Shown in pieces: positions 43,663-52,430 of a stretch of DNA of 64,000 nucleotides. The position numbers were made by a program, and so were the translations under genes. Source of the DNA: a bacterium D16-36 (GTDB taxonomy: Bacteria; Bacillota; Clostridia; Lachnospirales; Lachnospiraceae); the NCBI GenBank assembly GCA_003611745.1, contig RAYF01000034.1, positions 1-64,000 on the forward strand, written 5' to 3'. Each line of letters opens with the position of its first letter. The first letter of the stretch is position 1. The notes under the pieces are model-generated. The model was not told the origin of the DNA. It made no database searches and saw nothing but the letters and a program-made list of their open reading frames with translations.

Positions 43663-44931
43663 TTACAACTCTCCTTCTATGCTTTCTAGCATTTTAGCAA
43701 TTTCTTTTGCCACTTCTTTTGCCATAAGCGGTGGTACGGCATTTCCAATTTGAATCAATTTTGCTGTCCTAGGACCCTCAAAATAAAAATCATCTGGAAA
43801 TGATTGTATTCGTGCCGCTTCACGAACAGACAATGACCTTGCTTGCTCAATATCAGGATGAATATAGTAATGTCCATCTTTTGAAATATGAGCAAGCATA
43901 GTGTGTGAACAACTCATATCTCCTTCTACCACCTTAAACCGGTCTAAAAAAGATGTATTATTCCTATGAAATTGCAGATTCGGCGGCAAATCTGTGTAAC
44001 ATAGCCGTTTATGATTATCATTCCACATTTTTATCGCAATACGATATATATTTCTATCAACATCCCTAATATTTCTAGTCTGATGATCTGTAAGTATATC
44101 TCCTTTTTTTCTAATACCAGTTTTGACCAAATAATCACTCGCCTCATCTATATAATTATTGTTTGTCTCTCCAGGCCTTAAGGGAGACAAATCCCTTAGC
44201 AAATCATCTACAATTGCATTTTCATAAAATCGATTCACAAAATCAGGATAACACAAATTCAAGTCCTTCCTCCAACCTATAATAACTACTCGCCTTCTAT
44301 TCTGCAGAACCCCAAAATCAGCCGCATTTTCGATTTTATAATCAATAGTATAGCCGACTGTCCTTAACCTTTGCTGCACTCTTTTCCAAATTAATCCATC
44401 CTTTGCTGTAAGCATTCCTGGAACATTCTCAAATACAAACAACTTCGGCTGATATTTTAATAAAAATTTAGCATATTGTATATATAAATCATTCCTAGGG
44501 TCATCTTGCATTCCATTAGGATCTGAGGCTCTACCCACCAAAGAATATGCTTGACATGGCGGTCCGCCTATCAGAACATCAACCTCTTTTACTTTATCAT
44601 GCTGCATAATTGTATCTATCTTATTAAATATTTCTTTATATGTTTTTTCAGTGATCTCTTCATTTATTACAGTAGAGATTACTTCCTTCGGAACATAATC
44701 ATATAACTCTTTCTTGGATAAATTCCCCAGCAAATAGTCATAATAATACCCCGTATTATTTGTCTTTTTTAAATAATAATAACAAGAACGTGTTCTTAAT
44801 GTGTCCGCTGCATAATTATTCATTTCAACATGAGCAATAGGATTGAAATTACAATTAAAAAAACCTTCTGACAATCCACCTGCCCCAGAAAACACATCTA
44901 TAAAATTAAATTTATAATTATCTTTAAACAT
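43663..44931 (-). CDS. DNA cytosine-5 methyltransferase (third in operon)
   Basis: 422 residues. Motif I is FIDVFSGAGGLSEGFF, motif IV VLIGGPPCQAYSLVGRA (catalytic Cys near 126), motif VI FVFENVPGM, motif VIII QNRRRVVIIGW, and motifs IX-X RIQSFPDDFYF and IGNAVPPLMA. An insert of about 40 residues lies between motifs I and IV. It shares the stop-start junction with the GHKL gene. The recognition sequence cannot be read from sequence. Confidence 0.94.
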   Translation of the reverse strand: MFKDNYKFNFIDVFSGAGGLSEGFFNCNFNPIAHVEMNNYAADTLRTRSCYYYLKKTNNTGYYYDYLLGNLSKKELYDYVPKEVISTVINEEITEKTYKEIFNKIDTIMQHDKVKEVDVLIGGPPCQAYSLVGRASDPNGMQDDPRNDLYIQYAKFLLKYQPKLFVFENVPGMLTAKDGLIWKRVQQRLRTVGYTIDYKIENAADFGVLQNRRRVVIIGWRKDLNLCYPDFVNRFYENAIVDDLLRDLSPLRPGETNNNYIDEASDYLVKTGIRKKGDILTDHQTRNIRDVDRNIYRIAIKMWNDNHKRLCYTDLPPNLQFHRNNTSFLDRFKVVEGDMSCSHTMLAHISKDGHYYIHPDIEQARSLSVREAARIQSFPDDFYFEGPRTAKLIQIGNAVPPLMAKEVAKEIAKMLESIEGEL

Positions 44932-45045
44932 GGTACACCTCAGTTATTAGTAATTCCCTATGAGATAAACTTTATCCTTGCCATTCCATATTTGATTACC
45001 AAATTCCATTCTAATCATATCTCTATAGATACAGTGTTTAATACG

Positions 45046-46023
45046 TCATTCACATTCATGCTTACACAACTGCTCACAAATAGAATCTGCAACATACCAA
45101 AACATAACCGGCGGAATTGCATTCCCTAATGCCCTATACTGTGCCGCCTCACTTCCTACCAGTTTAAAACTTTCTGGAAAACTTTGTATCCTAGCCACTT
45201 CCCTCGGTGTAAACCTTCGATATCGTTTACCTTCCATCAATACAGGGTCTGTGCTATTAAGAGACACCTTTGCAAGATGTGCTCCCACTGTATTACATGG
45301 TTTAGTTATATCCTGCGCCCTCCCTTTATTCATACTCTCACGATTTTTCATCATTCCAGCCACAGCTCTGTTACTAAAAAAATATTTTTCATCCACTTTT
45401 TTCTCTAAAACAGAACTTAATGGTTGATATAATTCTTCCTCTTGTATTATTTTTTCTGGGAATTTAAAATTAATTTTCAAATTCTTTCTAAATCCTACAA
45501 TTATTACTCTTTCCCTTTTCTGTGGCACGCCATATTCTGCTGAATTAAGCACTGAATATTGCACATCATAACCACTTTTTTCAAATTCCTCAATAATAAG
45601 TGGAAATGCGCTCCTTTTATTGGCAGTCAACAATCCTTTGACATTTTCTGCAACAAAACATTTAGGCTGTTTATCACGCAAAATCCGGCACATCTCAAAA
45701 AAAAGTTTTCCCCTTTCGTCCTTTACCCCTAACCTTTTAGGATTTTGAGCAATAATAGAAAATGATTGACATGGAAAACCACCTGTCAAAATATCAAAGT
45801 CCGGGATTTCTTCCGATGATACCTCTCTAATATCTCTATTATCAGGTATTATGCCAAAATTTTCTTGAAAAATACTGCATGCATTATCATCAATATCATT
45901 TGCATACACTATTTCCATATTGTTACTGCTATATTTTTTCCCTAAAAACTCAAATCCACCCAAAAGTCCCACATCTGTCCCCCCACAACCACAGAACAAG
46001 GACACAACTTTTAATTTTTCCAT
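45046..46023 (-). CDS. DNA cytosine-5 methyltransferase (second in operon)
   Basis: 325 residues. VVSLFCGCGGTDVGLLGG (motif I), ILTGGFPCQSFSIIAQN (motif IV, Cys near 85), FVAENVKGLL (VI), QKRERVIIVGFR (VIII), RIQSFPESFKLVG and LGNAIPPVMFWYVAD (IX-X). It overlaps the DUF3883-type gene by 13 bp. A gap of about 115 bp separates it from the next methyltransferase, the longest break in the operon. Confidence 0.94.
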   Translation of the reverse strand: MEKLKVVSLFCGCGGTDVGLLGGFEFLGKKYSSNNMEIVYANDIDDNACSIFQENFGIIPDNRDIREVSSEEIPDFDILTGGFPCQSFSIIAQNPKRLGVKDERGKLFFEMCRILRDKQPKCFVAENVKGLLTANKRSAFPLIIEEFEKSGYDVQYSVLNSAEYGVPQKRERVIIVGFRKNLKINFKFPEKIIQEEELYQPLSSVLEKKVDEKYFFSNRAVAGMMKNRESMNKGRAQDITKPCNTVGAHLAKVSLNSTDPVLMEGKRYRRFTPREVARIQSFPESFKLVGSEAAQYRALGNAIPPVMFWYVADSICEQLCKHECE

Positions 46024-47474
46024 GTCAACAACTCCTTAAATTCTCCAACTTTATCAGGGTCAAAAGTAATATCTGCACCGTCACTTGGAATCATGTCTAT
46101 TTTATCTTGCTTATACAGTCCAACCGGATCCTGCAAAAGAAACAACTTTCTTTCTTTTTTACTTAACATAAGGCGATACACATAGTATCTATCATGCGTA
46201 CTACTTGCGGTATTCCACTCATTTTTTGTTAAATGAACCCGATTAAAATGCAATGGTTTTGAACTAATAGTCGTTTTAACTTCAATATATCGCTTTCGTT
46301 CATCCAATTCCACAGAGCTAATATCATATCCAACCGCAAATTGCGTAGGTATTCTCTTAATTAGATGAATCAAATCTTCTCTTCCTCCAACCTTCATCCG
46401 CATACATTCATGACCATGTACTAAACTTTCGCCGATATCACCAATATCCTTTGTGGTAAGATTGTCATAATATGCCAGCAGTCTCTTCTCAATAACACTG
46501 TCCCTCTCAACTAAATCTGCCAATCCACCTATCGAATCTGTGGTAGTATTCTCTTTGAGTTGTTTTAACTCTTCTTCATCAGATGCAATATATGCTAAAA
46601 TATCGGTTGAAAAATCAGTATCAGCAATATCTCTATTAACATAGGTAAACCACCCATTAGTACAATCTTTTACTGCTTCCATTGAGCCTTCTCTTCTGCT
46701 AATCATTCCATCATATTCTGAAAACCACTCCGAAGATTCAATAAATTTAATGATTGCTTCCTCTTCAAGTGTATTCAAATAATATGTATAATTATCATAT
46801 GTTTTGAGCAAGTTTGCGATTTCCATATAATCCATTATATCACCGGCATAGCGAATAACATCGCCCGTTTGATCATACTCTAACTTATTAGCTCTATTGG
46901 TCTCTATCCGCTGCCATGTTTTGTCTACCCCCTCTCCATCTCTTGTAACTCGAAGATCATTAAAAACACAATGACAAATTTCCGGTTTTGTTAAACCAAT
47001 AGAATTTCCACCCCTCCTATTTGCATATTTTAGCAATTTCAAAATATATTGAGCAGGCTTAAAATGCACGCCATTTACAATTTGTTCCAAAACATTTTTG
47101 GGCTTTATATGCGCCCCTGGATATTGAAAATTGTAAAGAAAAATCTTAAAGCATTCTACTAAGTCTTGATTTTGCGCCAACTCTATCGCACGTCTTCCCG
47201 GTTTATCTGTGTTATTGGTATGTTCAATAAAACCAAATAATGCAGATATTTCTGTTCTCCAGTTATTTATCGTTTTTAACTCCCTGTGTGCATTTCCCGG
47301 ATAGCTATAAATCGCTTCATTTACTTTTTTTACAAATTCATCAACAGGCTTTTCTCCTACTGCAGATATTTCTTCAGCCATATAAATGAGAACATTTTCA
47401 ATATCCCCTTTAAATCTAGGACGTACGTGATGTATTCTAAAATAATATTCATCTGGAATTTTATACTGGCTCAT
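46011..47474 (-). CDS. DUF3883-type protein, likely restriction component
   Basis: 487 residues. The C-terminus (AVGYDISSVELDERKRYIEV, then KTTISSKPLHFNRVHLTKNE) resembles the DUF3883 domain, a PD-(D/E)XK-like fold common in restriction proteins: the E and K of YIEVKTT would be catalytic. The N-terminal 350 residues include FGFIEHTNNTDKPGRR and a helical region. It lies between two methyltransferase genes and overlaps both (14 and 13 bp), which ties it closely to methylation. The nuclease role is inferred. Confidence 0.75.
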   Translation of the reverse strand: MSQYKIPDEYYFRIHHVRPRFKGDIENVLIYMAEEISAVGEKPVDEFVKKVNEAIYSYPGNAHRELKTINNWRTEISALFGFIEHTNNTDKPGRRAIELAQNQDLVECFKIFLYNFQYPGAHIKPKNVLEQIVNGVHFKPAQYILKLLKYANRRGGNSIGLTKPEICHCVFNDLRVTRDGEGVDKTWQRIETNRANKLEYDQTGDVIRYAGDIMDYMEIANLLKTYDNYTYYLNTLEEEAIIKFIESSEWFSEYDGMISRREGSMEAVKDCTNGWFTYVNRDIADTDFSTDILAYIASDEEELKQLKENTTTDSIGGLADLVERDSVIEKRLLAYYDNLTTKDIGDIGESLVHGHECMRMKVGGREDLIHLIKRIPTQFAVGYDISSVELDERKRYIEVKTTISSKPLHFNRVHLTKNEWNTASSTHDRYYVYRLMLSKKERKLFLLQDPVGLYKQDKIDMIPSDGADITFDPDKVGEFKELLTWKN

Positions 47475-48516
47475 TTTGCTCCAACTCCTTTTTTAATTGT
47501 TCGGCAATTGCCTGTGCCATCAACGGTGGAACAGCATTTCCCACTTGCCGAAATTGCTGTGTCTTATTTCCCAAAAAATAAAAATCATCCGGAAAAGACT
47601 GAAGCCTTGCACATTCTCGTACTGTGGGTACTCGATTATATTTATAATGGAAGTGATGCCTATGCCCAGTATCAATAGTAGGTGCAGGTTTATCACTTCC
47701 AAACCTCGTCCAAGCCACATGAAAATTTCTTGAATTTCTATATTCTTCCGGAAGATCTTTGTAGTTTCCCCCATCAGGAACCAAAGAAATAATCTTTCTC
47801 ACTTTTTCCGAGTGATTGGCAGCAATATGATTTCTAACATTTGCCGACCTTGCTCGCATAAGTTTTTGATATTCATTTTGCACATCGGTAGCATACTCTG
47901 CTATTTCTTCACCAATTTCATCTTCTAATGGCGGCAAATCAGATAATGCCATACTACAAGTTACCTGATTCATAACTCGCTCCGGATAACAAAAACTACC
48001 CGTTTTCATTCCTACGAATATAACTCTTTTCCTATTTTGAGGAACACCATAGTCAGCGGCACACATAATCTTATACTGAATATTGTATCCCATATCATTA
48101 AATTGCCTAATAATACTATCTTTTATCCGCCCATCAAACAATCCTACTAATCCCGGAACATTTTCTATCACAAATGCCTTGGGCCTGATTTCTTCTACCA
48201 GCCTTATATATGACATGTATAATCTATTTCTAGGATCATCAAACTTCCGCGGTCCAGACAATGACATTCCTTGACATGGCGGTCCGCCGATAATAACATC
48301 TATTTTTTTTCCATCTAACAAAGGCTTTATATCTTTTTCATATGTAACTTTTGTAATATCCCCACATATTGATTTTGCATGGCTGTGATTTAATTCAAAT
48401 GTTTCAAGTGCCTTAGAATCATTGTCAATCCCTAATAGTACATCATATCCTGCACTTTCAAATCCATATGATAGTCCTCCACACCCACAAAACAAGTCTA
48501 ATACATTAAGTGACAT
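47461..48516 (-). CDS. DNA cytosine-5 methyltransferase (first in operon)
   Basis: 351 residues, GGGAG upstream. NVLDLFCGCGGLSYGFESAG (motif I), VIIGGPPCQGMSLSGPR (IV, Cys near 81), FVIENVPGLVG (VI), QNRKRVIFVGMK (VIII), ARLQSFPDDFYFLG and VGNAVPPLMAQAIAEQL (IX-X). It is the first gene of a leftward operon through 38783. The about 100 bp upstream holds two TTGAC motifs, but I cannot fix a promoter. Confidence 0.95.
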   Translation of the reverse strand: MSLNVLDLFCGCGGLSYGFESAGYDVLLGIDNDSKALETFELNHSHAKSICGDITKVTYEKDIKPLLDGKKIDVIIGGPPCQGMSLSGPRKFDDPRNRLYMSYIRLVEEIRPKAFVIENVPGLVGLFDGRIKDSIIRQFNDMGYNIQYKIMCAADYGVPQNRKRVIFVGMKTGSFCYPERVMNQVTCSMALSDLPPLEDEIGEEIAEYATDVQNEYQKLMRARSANVRNHIAANHSEKVRKIISLVPDGGNYKDLPEEYRNSRNFHVAWTRFGSDKPAPTIDTGHRHHFHYKYNRVPTVRECARLQSFPDDFYFLGNKTQQFRQVGNAVPPLMAQAIAEQLKKELEQNEPV

Positions 48517-48613
48517 AACTTTTCTCCCTTGTTAAATAGCTACAAAATAATTGATGTCTGTCAAAAAAGGTCAAAAAACCACAAGATAATTTTACCATTC
48601 ATAAGCTCCTTTT

Positions 48614-49015
48614 TCAATGAAAAATATTAAATTGTAACAAATCATTTACAATCGCTTCCTCCACTCTTGCCTTTATCCCATTCGCCCTCCGCACCCATTC
48701 CATCGGATTCTCCTTCTTCAACTGCTCCGTCACACCCTCCTTCTCCATAATCCGCTTTACCGCCAGTTCCACCTCCCTATGACACTCCTCATTCACACCA
48801 TGCAGATACTGATTCCAAGTACCATCCATAAGCATTTTCAAGTACTCATGTCTCCGATACTTCATCATATACTCCCCACGCATAATACCATACTTCCCAA
48901 TCGTATAATCTGTTTTCTGTTCCAGACTTAGCTGTGGATAATAGCAGCCATCCTCTGCTAAACGATATATAATTCCATTCTCTACAATAATCTCTTCCAA
49001 CTTATCTTTTCCCAT
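48614..49015 (-). CDS. tnpV: TnpV family transposon-encoded protein (E4)
   Basis: 133 residues from the ATG at 49015 (GAAAGGAG upstream). VENGIIYRLAEDGCYYPQLS, TIGKYGIMRGEYM and NPMEWVRRANGIKARVEEAI align with the E3 TnpV at 32229-32615. Function unknown. It marks the boundary between the mobilisation genes and the cargo, as in E3. Confidence 0.85.
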   Translation of the reverse strand: MGKDKLEEIIVENGIIYRLAEDGCYYPQLSLEQKTDYTIGKYGIMRGEYMMKYRRHEYLKMLMDGTWNQYLHGVNEECHREVELAVKRIMEKEGVTEQLKKENPMEWVRRANGIKARVEEAIVNDLLQFNIFH

Positions 49016-49030
49016 AAAATCTCCTTTCCG

Positions 49031-49049
49031 CTGGGTGCAACGCACCCAG
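49031..49049. promoter_or_regulatory. Hairpin just upstream of the tnpV ribosome site
   Basis: CTGGGTGC and GCACCCAG form an 8 bp stem with a three-base loop, ending a few bases before the AAAGGAG of tnpV. It has no T-tract. It could be an mRNA 5' structure that limits tnpV translation. Confidence 0.45.
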
Positions 49050-49150
49050 ACTTATATCTTATTTCATTGTTATTAGTAGCCTATCTTTCCTACGCTTTAT
49101 ACAATTTAATGCATACGAAAATGCTCTAAAAGTTATAATTCTCTTTTCTA

Positions 49151-50191
49151 TCAGTACAATCCCCTTTGTTTCTTACATCCCCACACATACCAGCCTATCA
49201 GCACCAAAAAAATATCCGCCAACAACCACATTCCAAACAGATTAATAGAAACAAACTCTTTCACATAATCCCCAAAATACACCAGTCCTGCCAAAATGAC
49301 CGCTGCTATAGAACAATTCCACACATCAATCCCTTTGCGGATATCTTCACTGTACTTCTCCCAAAACCTGTATACCCCAAATCCAATCAGGACTACTGGC
49401 ATTATCCATAATAAAACCACCATACCCCATTTCAAAATAACCGCTGCCACATCATTCGGCACATTCTCCGATACTTCTGCTGTTGATAAAATAGCAGAGT
49501 GCATATGAACTGCAAACGCCGGAATTACTTTTCCAAATCCCTTAAAAAATTGAATGACATCTTTACAAAATACTCTCTGCCGGATAACAGACAATACCGT
49601 TATCACAAAGCATATCATGGTCAGCACTCCCACATATCCCTGCATTGCTGTCTTTTTCGTCTGATACCAAATTTCCCATTGCCTGTGGGTATCTTCTGTC
49701 AGTCGTTTCGCTTTCTGAACAGTCAGCTTCTGCACCGCAGACTGCACATCTATGGCTTTCTGTTTTTCACGTTCCGCATCCTCGAACAATTGGTCAAGCT
49801 CCTGCTCTTTCTGATAATACCCCGATTTAACGTGAGCGACCTCTTTCTCCGCCTCCTCTCTGGCTTTTCTCTCGCTCGTTTGCAATTCCTCGTTTTGCTT
49901 CTTGAGTTTTTCGTTCTCTTTCAGCACCAAGTCTGCACCGTTCAGCTTCACGATTTTGTCGCTGAGATTCTGAATCTCGAACTTGAGTCTGGATATCTGT
50001 GAGGAATAATTCTGTTCCGTCTGCTTCAAGTTCAGCTCCGCTTTTTCGGCTTTCTTCTTCCATTCCTGCGCCAGATTCTGTGCCTGCAAGATCTGCGAAT
50101 CTTTCTCGGATAGCCTGCTCTCGTGTTGCTCTCTCAGATTGCTTTCTGTCTCTGCCATATCTGTGCTGACCTGCTCCAGATTGCTTCTCAA
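49151..50191 (-). CDS. Coiled-coil membrane protein overlapping the relaxase (DUF6040-like)
   Basis: 346 residues. The first 170 are a coiled coil (ENEKLKKQNEELQTSERKAR and similar); the rest has about five hydrophobic segments (MICFVITVLSVI, VVLLWIMPVVLIGFGV, AAVILAGLVYFG, LLADIFLVLIGWYVWG). It resembles DUF6040-like proteins of these elements; that name is tentative. It overlaps the relaxase by 365 bp in another frame. Its frame is open upstream to about 50255, which suggests either coding in two frames or a frameshift joining it to the relaxase. Confidence 0.65.
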   Translation of the reverse strand: MRSNLEQVSTDMAETESNLREQHESRLSEKDSQILQAQNLAQEWKKKAEKAELNLKQTEQNYSSQISRLKFEIQNLSDKIVKLNGADLVLKENEKLKKQNEELQTSERKAREEAEKEVAHVKSGYYQKEQELDQLFEDAEREKQKAIDVQSAVQKLTVQKAKRLTEDTHRQWEIWYQTKKTAMQGYVGVLTMICFVITVLSVIRQRVFCKDVIQFFKGFGKVIPAFAVHMHSAILSTAEVSENVPNDVAAVILKWGMVVLLWIMPVVLIGFGVYRFWEKYSEDIRKGIDVWNCSIAAVILAGLVYFGDYVKEFVSINLFGMWLLADIFLVLIGWYVWGCKKQRGLY

Positions 50192-51200
50192 CTCCGATAT
50201 TTTCCTGTCCTGCTGATAGATTATCTTCTCCTGTTCGCTGATAGTATTCTTCTATGTATGAATTGTTTCGGACTGCTCCGCCAGCAGCATCCTGTACTTC
50301 TCGGTAGTATCGTTCCAATTCTGCGTTTTCTTGCTCACGTCTATCTGAAAGTTCTCGCTCATATTGGGCGGTTTCTTCTCTGGCTGCCGCCTGTCTTTCA
50401 AATTTATCTGTCAACGCCTCCTTTGATATATCAAGATGGAATGTCTTGGAAAGATTGCTGTCTCGCACTTTCTTCCCCTCTGCATTTTGAAACGTGATGT
50501 GCTTCCTGCTGTCCTTCCATATCACATTCCACCCCCTCTCTGCCATATGCTGAATAAAGTCCTCCCTGCTGCAACTCACCTCTAATGCATCCAGACAGGC
50601 AATCCCACAGTCTGCCACAAAACTGTCTTTTGCTTCATTCTGCATCAAATGATACTTATCTTTACTCCACGCACTGACCATTCCCTGCTCCAATTCATTT
50701 CCATGAAAATCCCTGCCTTTCTGTGCCACACTCAATCCCCAGTCTACACACATCTGATTGGTAAAATCCTTCATGCGCTGTAAATCTTTCTTGGTGTTAT
50801 GCAGCTTGTGACCATCCATGAAACTGACGGAATTGGTTACAATATGGCAATGCACATGGTTTCGGTCTATATGCACTCCTACCAGACTTTGAAATCCGGC
50901 AAACCACTGTTCCGCAAATTCCTTTCCAAACTCCAGTGCCTGCTCTGGGGTAATCGGTTCGTCCTCATGCCACGAGATAATATTGTGGGCATACATCCTG
51001 CCAGAATCCTTGCCCCAAATCCGCTTTTCTTCCAAAAAAGACTGATATACTTTGTCATAAGTGATAACATCCGGCTCATAAGGACCGATAACCTCTACCA
51101 GCTCTCCTCTGGTCTTATCCACCCTCGTCACATATTCGATACAGTTCCGCATGGCTCCATGACTTTTTGTAGACTTATTGATTGTCTTATTAATCGCCAA
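49827..51200 (-). CDS. E4 MOBP-type relaxase
   Basis: 457 residues from a TTG start. Relaxase domain: MYAHNIISWHEDEPITPEQA, VGVHIDRNHVHCHIVTNSVS with the His motif, and LHNTKKDLQRMKDFTNQMC. The last 120 residues are low-complexity and charged and share DNA with the coiled-coil gene in another frame, so the true C-terminus is uncertain. It overlaps mobC by 73 bp. Confidence 0.85.
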   Translation of the reverse strand: MAINKTINKSTKSHGAMRNCIEYVTRVDKTRGELVEVIGPYEPDVITYDKVYQSFLEEKRIWGKDSGRMYAHNIISWHEDEPITPEQALEFGKEFAEQWFAGFQSLVGVHIDRNHVHCHIVTNSVSFMDGHKLHNTKKDLQRMKDFTNQMCVDWGLSVAQKGRDFHGNELEQGMVSAWSKDKYHLMQNEAKDSFVADCGIACLDALEVSCSREDFIQHMAERGWNVIWKDSRKHITFQNAEGKKVRDSNLSKTFHLDISKEALTDKFERQAAAREETAQYERELSDRREQENAELERYYREVQDAAGGAVRNNSYIEEYYQRTGEDNLSAGQENIGVEKQSGAGQHRYGRDRKQSERATREQAIRERFADLAGTESGAGMEEESRKSGAELEADGTELFLTDIQTQVRDSESQRQNREAERCRLGAERERKTQEAKRGIANEREKSQRGGGERGRSR

Positions 51201-51529
51201 GTGGCATCACACTCCTTTCGGAACATCTGTAGCTCTTGGTGCAACTGCTCCAGTTGTGACTGTTGTGGTATCTGTCCGTAACCATTTGCCACATGTGCCA
51301 TCTGGTTGATATTCGTTGCCATGCCCCTAAGCTGTCTGCTGATGTCGGCAAACTGTCCATTTAACTTCTGTAGTTTTTTGACTTCTTCCCTGCCGGAAAC
51401 CTTTGCTTCCAGCACTGCATTGATAATAAAAGACTGCAATGTCTGACCGGATTCTGCCACTCTCATAGTAAGAACTGCATATTCATCCTCCGTCATACGC
51501 ACCGATACGTTTTTGTTTCTTCTGCGCAT
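51128..51529 (-). CDS. mobC: E4 MobC relaxosome protein
   Basis: 133 residues from the ATG at 51529 (GGGAGGA upstream). The ribbon-helix-helix start (NKNVSVRMTEDEYAVLTMRV) and LRGMATNINQMAHVANGYG match MobC. It overlaps the relaxase start, so the two are translated together. The candidate oriT region lies upstream. Confidence 0.88.
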   Translation of the reverse strand: MRRRNKNVSVRMTEDEYAVLTMRVAESGQTLQSFIINAVLEAKVSGREEVKKLQKLNGQFADISRQLRGMATNINQMAHVANGYGQIPQQSQLEQLHQELQMFRKECDATWRLIRQSISLQKVMEPCGTVSNM

Positions 51530-51753
51530 AATAATCCTCCCTCTGAAATCTTTCAAATGATACTAAACTGTCACTCTCTATTTGCGGTCGTGTGTTTAAC
51601 AATCTTCTCTCTAATTGAATACTGACTGAAAACAGATATCTTGGCATTTTTCAAAGTGACCTGTCTGTGGTATAAAACACATGAGCTACAAAATGCTTGG
51701 GTAAACATCTGCTTACACAAACCAAAATGCGATAAGTACATTCCCCAGCGAAT

Positions 51754-51806
51754 CCGAAAATGGAATGGGGAAACTTCCAGCGGATGTTTCGCAGTTTCAT
51801 TTTCGG
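51754..51806. repeat. Bulged inverted repeat upstream of mobC (E4 oriT candidate)
   Basis: CCGAAAATG (51754) plus AAACT (51771) pair with AGTTTCATTTTCGG (51793-51806), leaving an 8-base bulge. It lies in the 900 bp gene-free region 51530-52430. Confidence 0.55.
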
Positions 51807-52077
51807 AGAGCTAACCAAGGGTTCAAAGGGAGTGGAACTCCCTTGCAAGTTTAGGATGTGCCCGAACAGGGTGCATCCGGTGCAAAATGGCATGCCATTT
51901 TGCGAAACTTGCCTATCATCCCCACCACGATTCCGGTGATTTTTGAGGGGTGTGGATGTGGGGAAAGCAGCCTCTGAAAGAGCGTTGCTTTTACCACATC
52001 CGCCCCCGAAAAAATCTTCAGAAACCTTCAAGGGGGATGATAGTGGTTTTGTGATTTTCCGCAGGGGATGGTTGAAC

Positions 52078-52112
52078 GGAAAACAATGCTCCATCTTGGA
52101 GAATTGTTTTCC
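52078..52112. repeat. 35 bp hairpin in the E4 mobilisation gap
   Basis: The arms GGAAAACAATGCTCCA and TGGAGAATTGTTTTCC pair at 15 of 16 positions with a TCT loop. No T-tract follows, so it is not a terminator. Candidate oriT stem or single-strand initiation site. Confidence 0.6.
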
Positions 52113-52233
52113 ACCCGTCCATTGCCGGAGAAAAATCACCCGGCTACCTGAGACAGCCGACCTGCCCCTGCGATAACTGCCGGAAAACAGATTGCACTTT
52201 CATCAAAAATGCCTGCATAATACCGCTGTCCAT

Positions 52234-52330
52234 GTTTAACACGCCACCGTTTTGTTACACAGTCTGTTAAACACAAATTTCATATAATTTCTGCTGTTTA
52301 ACAAGGTGTGTAACACTGCCTAACATACTG
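52234..52330. repeat. Clustered TGTTTAACA / TGTGTAACA words (centromere or origin candidate)
   Basis: GTTTAACA (52234), GTTACACA (52254), TGTTAAACA (52265), TGTTTAACA (52295) and TGTGTAACA (52307) alternate in both orientations within 85 bp, just downstream of parR. E2 has an analogous repeat cluster (TGTCTTAC/GTAAGACA) at the same place. Likely ParR binding sites or part of the transfer origin. Confidence 0.6.
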
Positions 52331-52430
52331 TGCGACAAAAAATAAAAGTTTTCTCCATATCTCCCTTTTTACAATCATTTCCTGCCATTAATTCATACTG
52401 CAAAACACAAACATATTACACAATACCCTT

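Noticed and set aside
48517-48610. Sigma-70 promoter for the methyltransferase operon
   Set aside because: Two overlapping TTGAC motifs are present but no good -10 hexamer at proper spacing could be settled, so no promoter feature is given.
51651-52139. 162-residue ORF on the minus strand upstream of mobC
   Set aside because: No ribosome site, biased composition typical of a random frame, and it covers the inverted repeats of the mobilisation gap.
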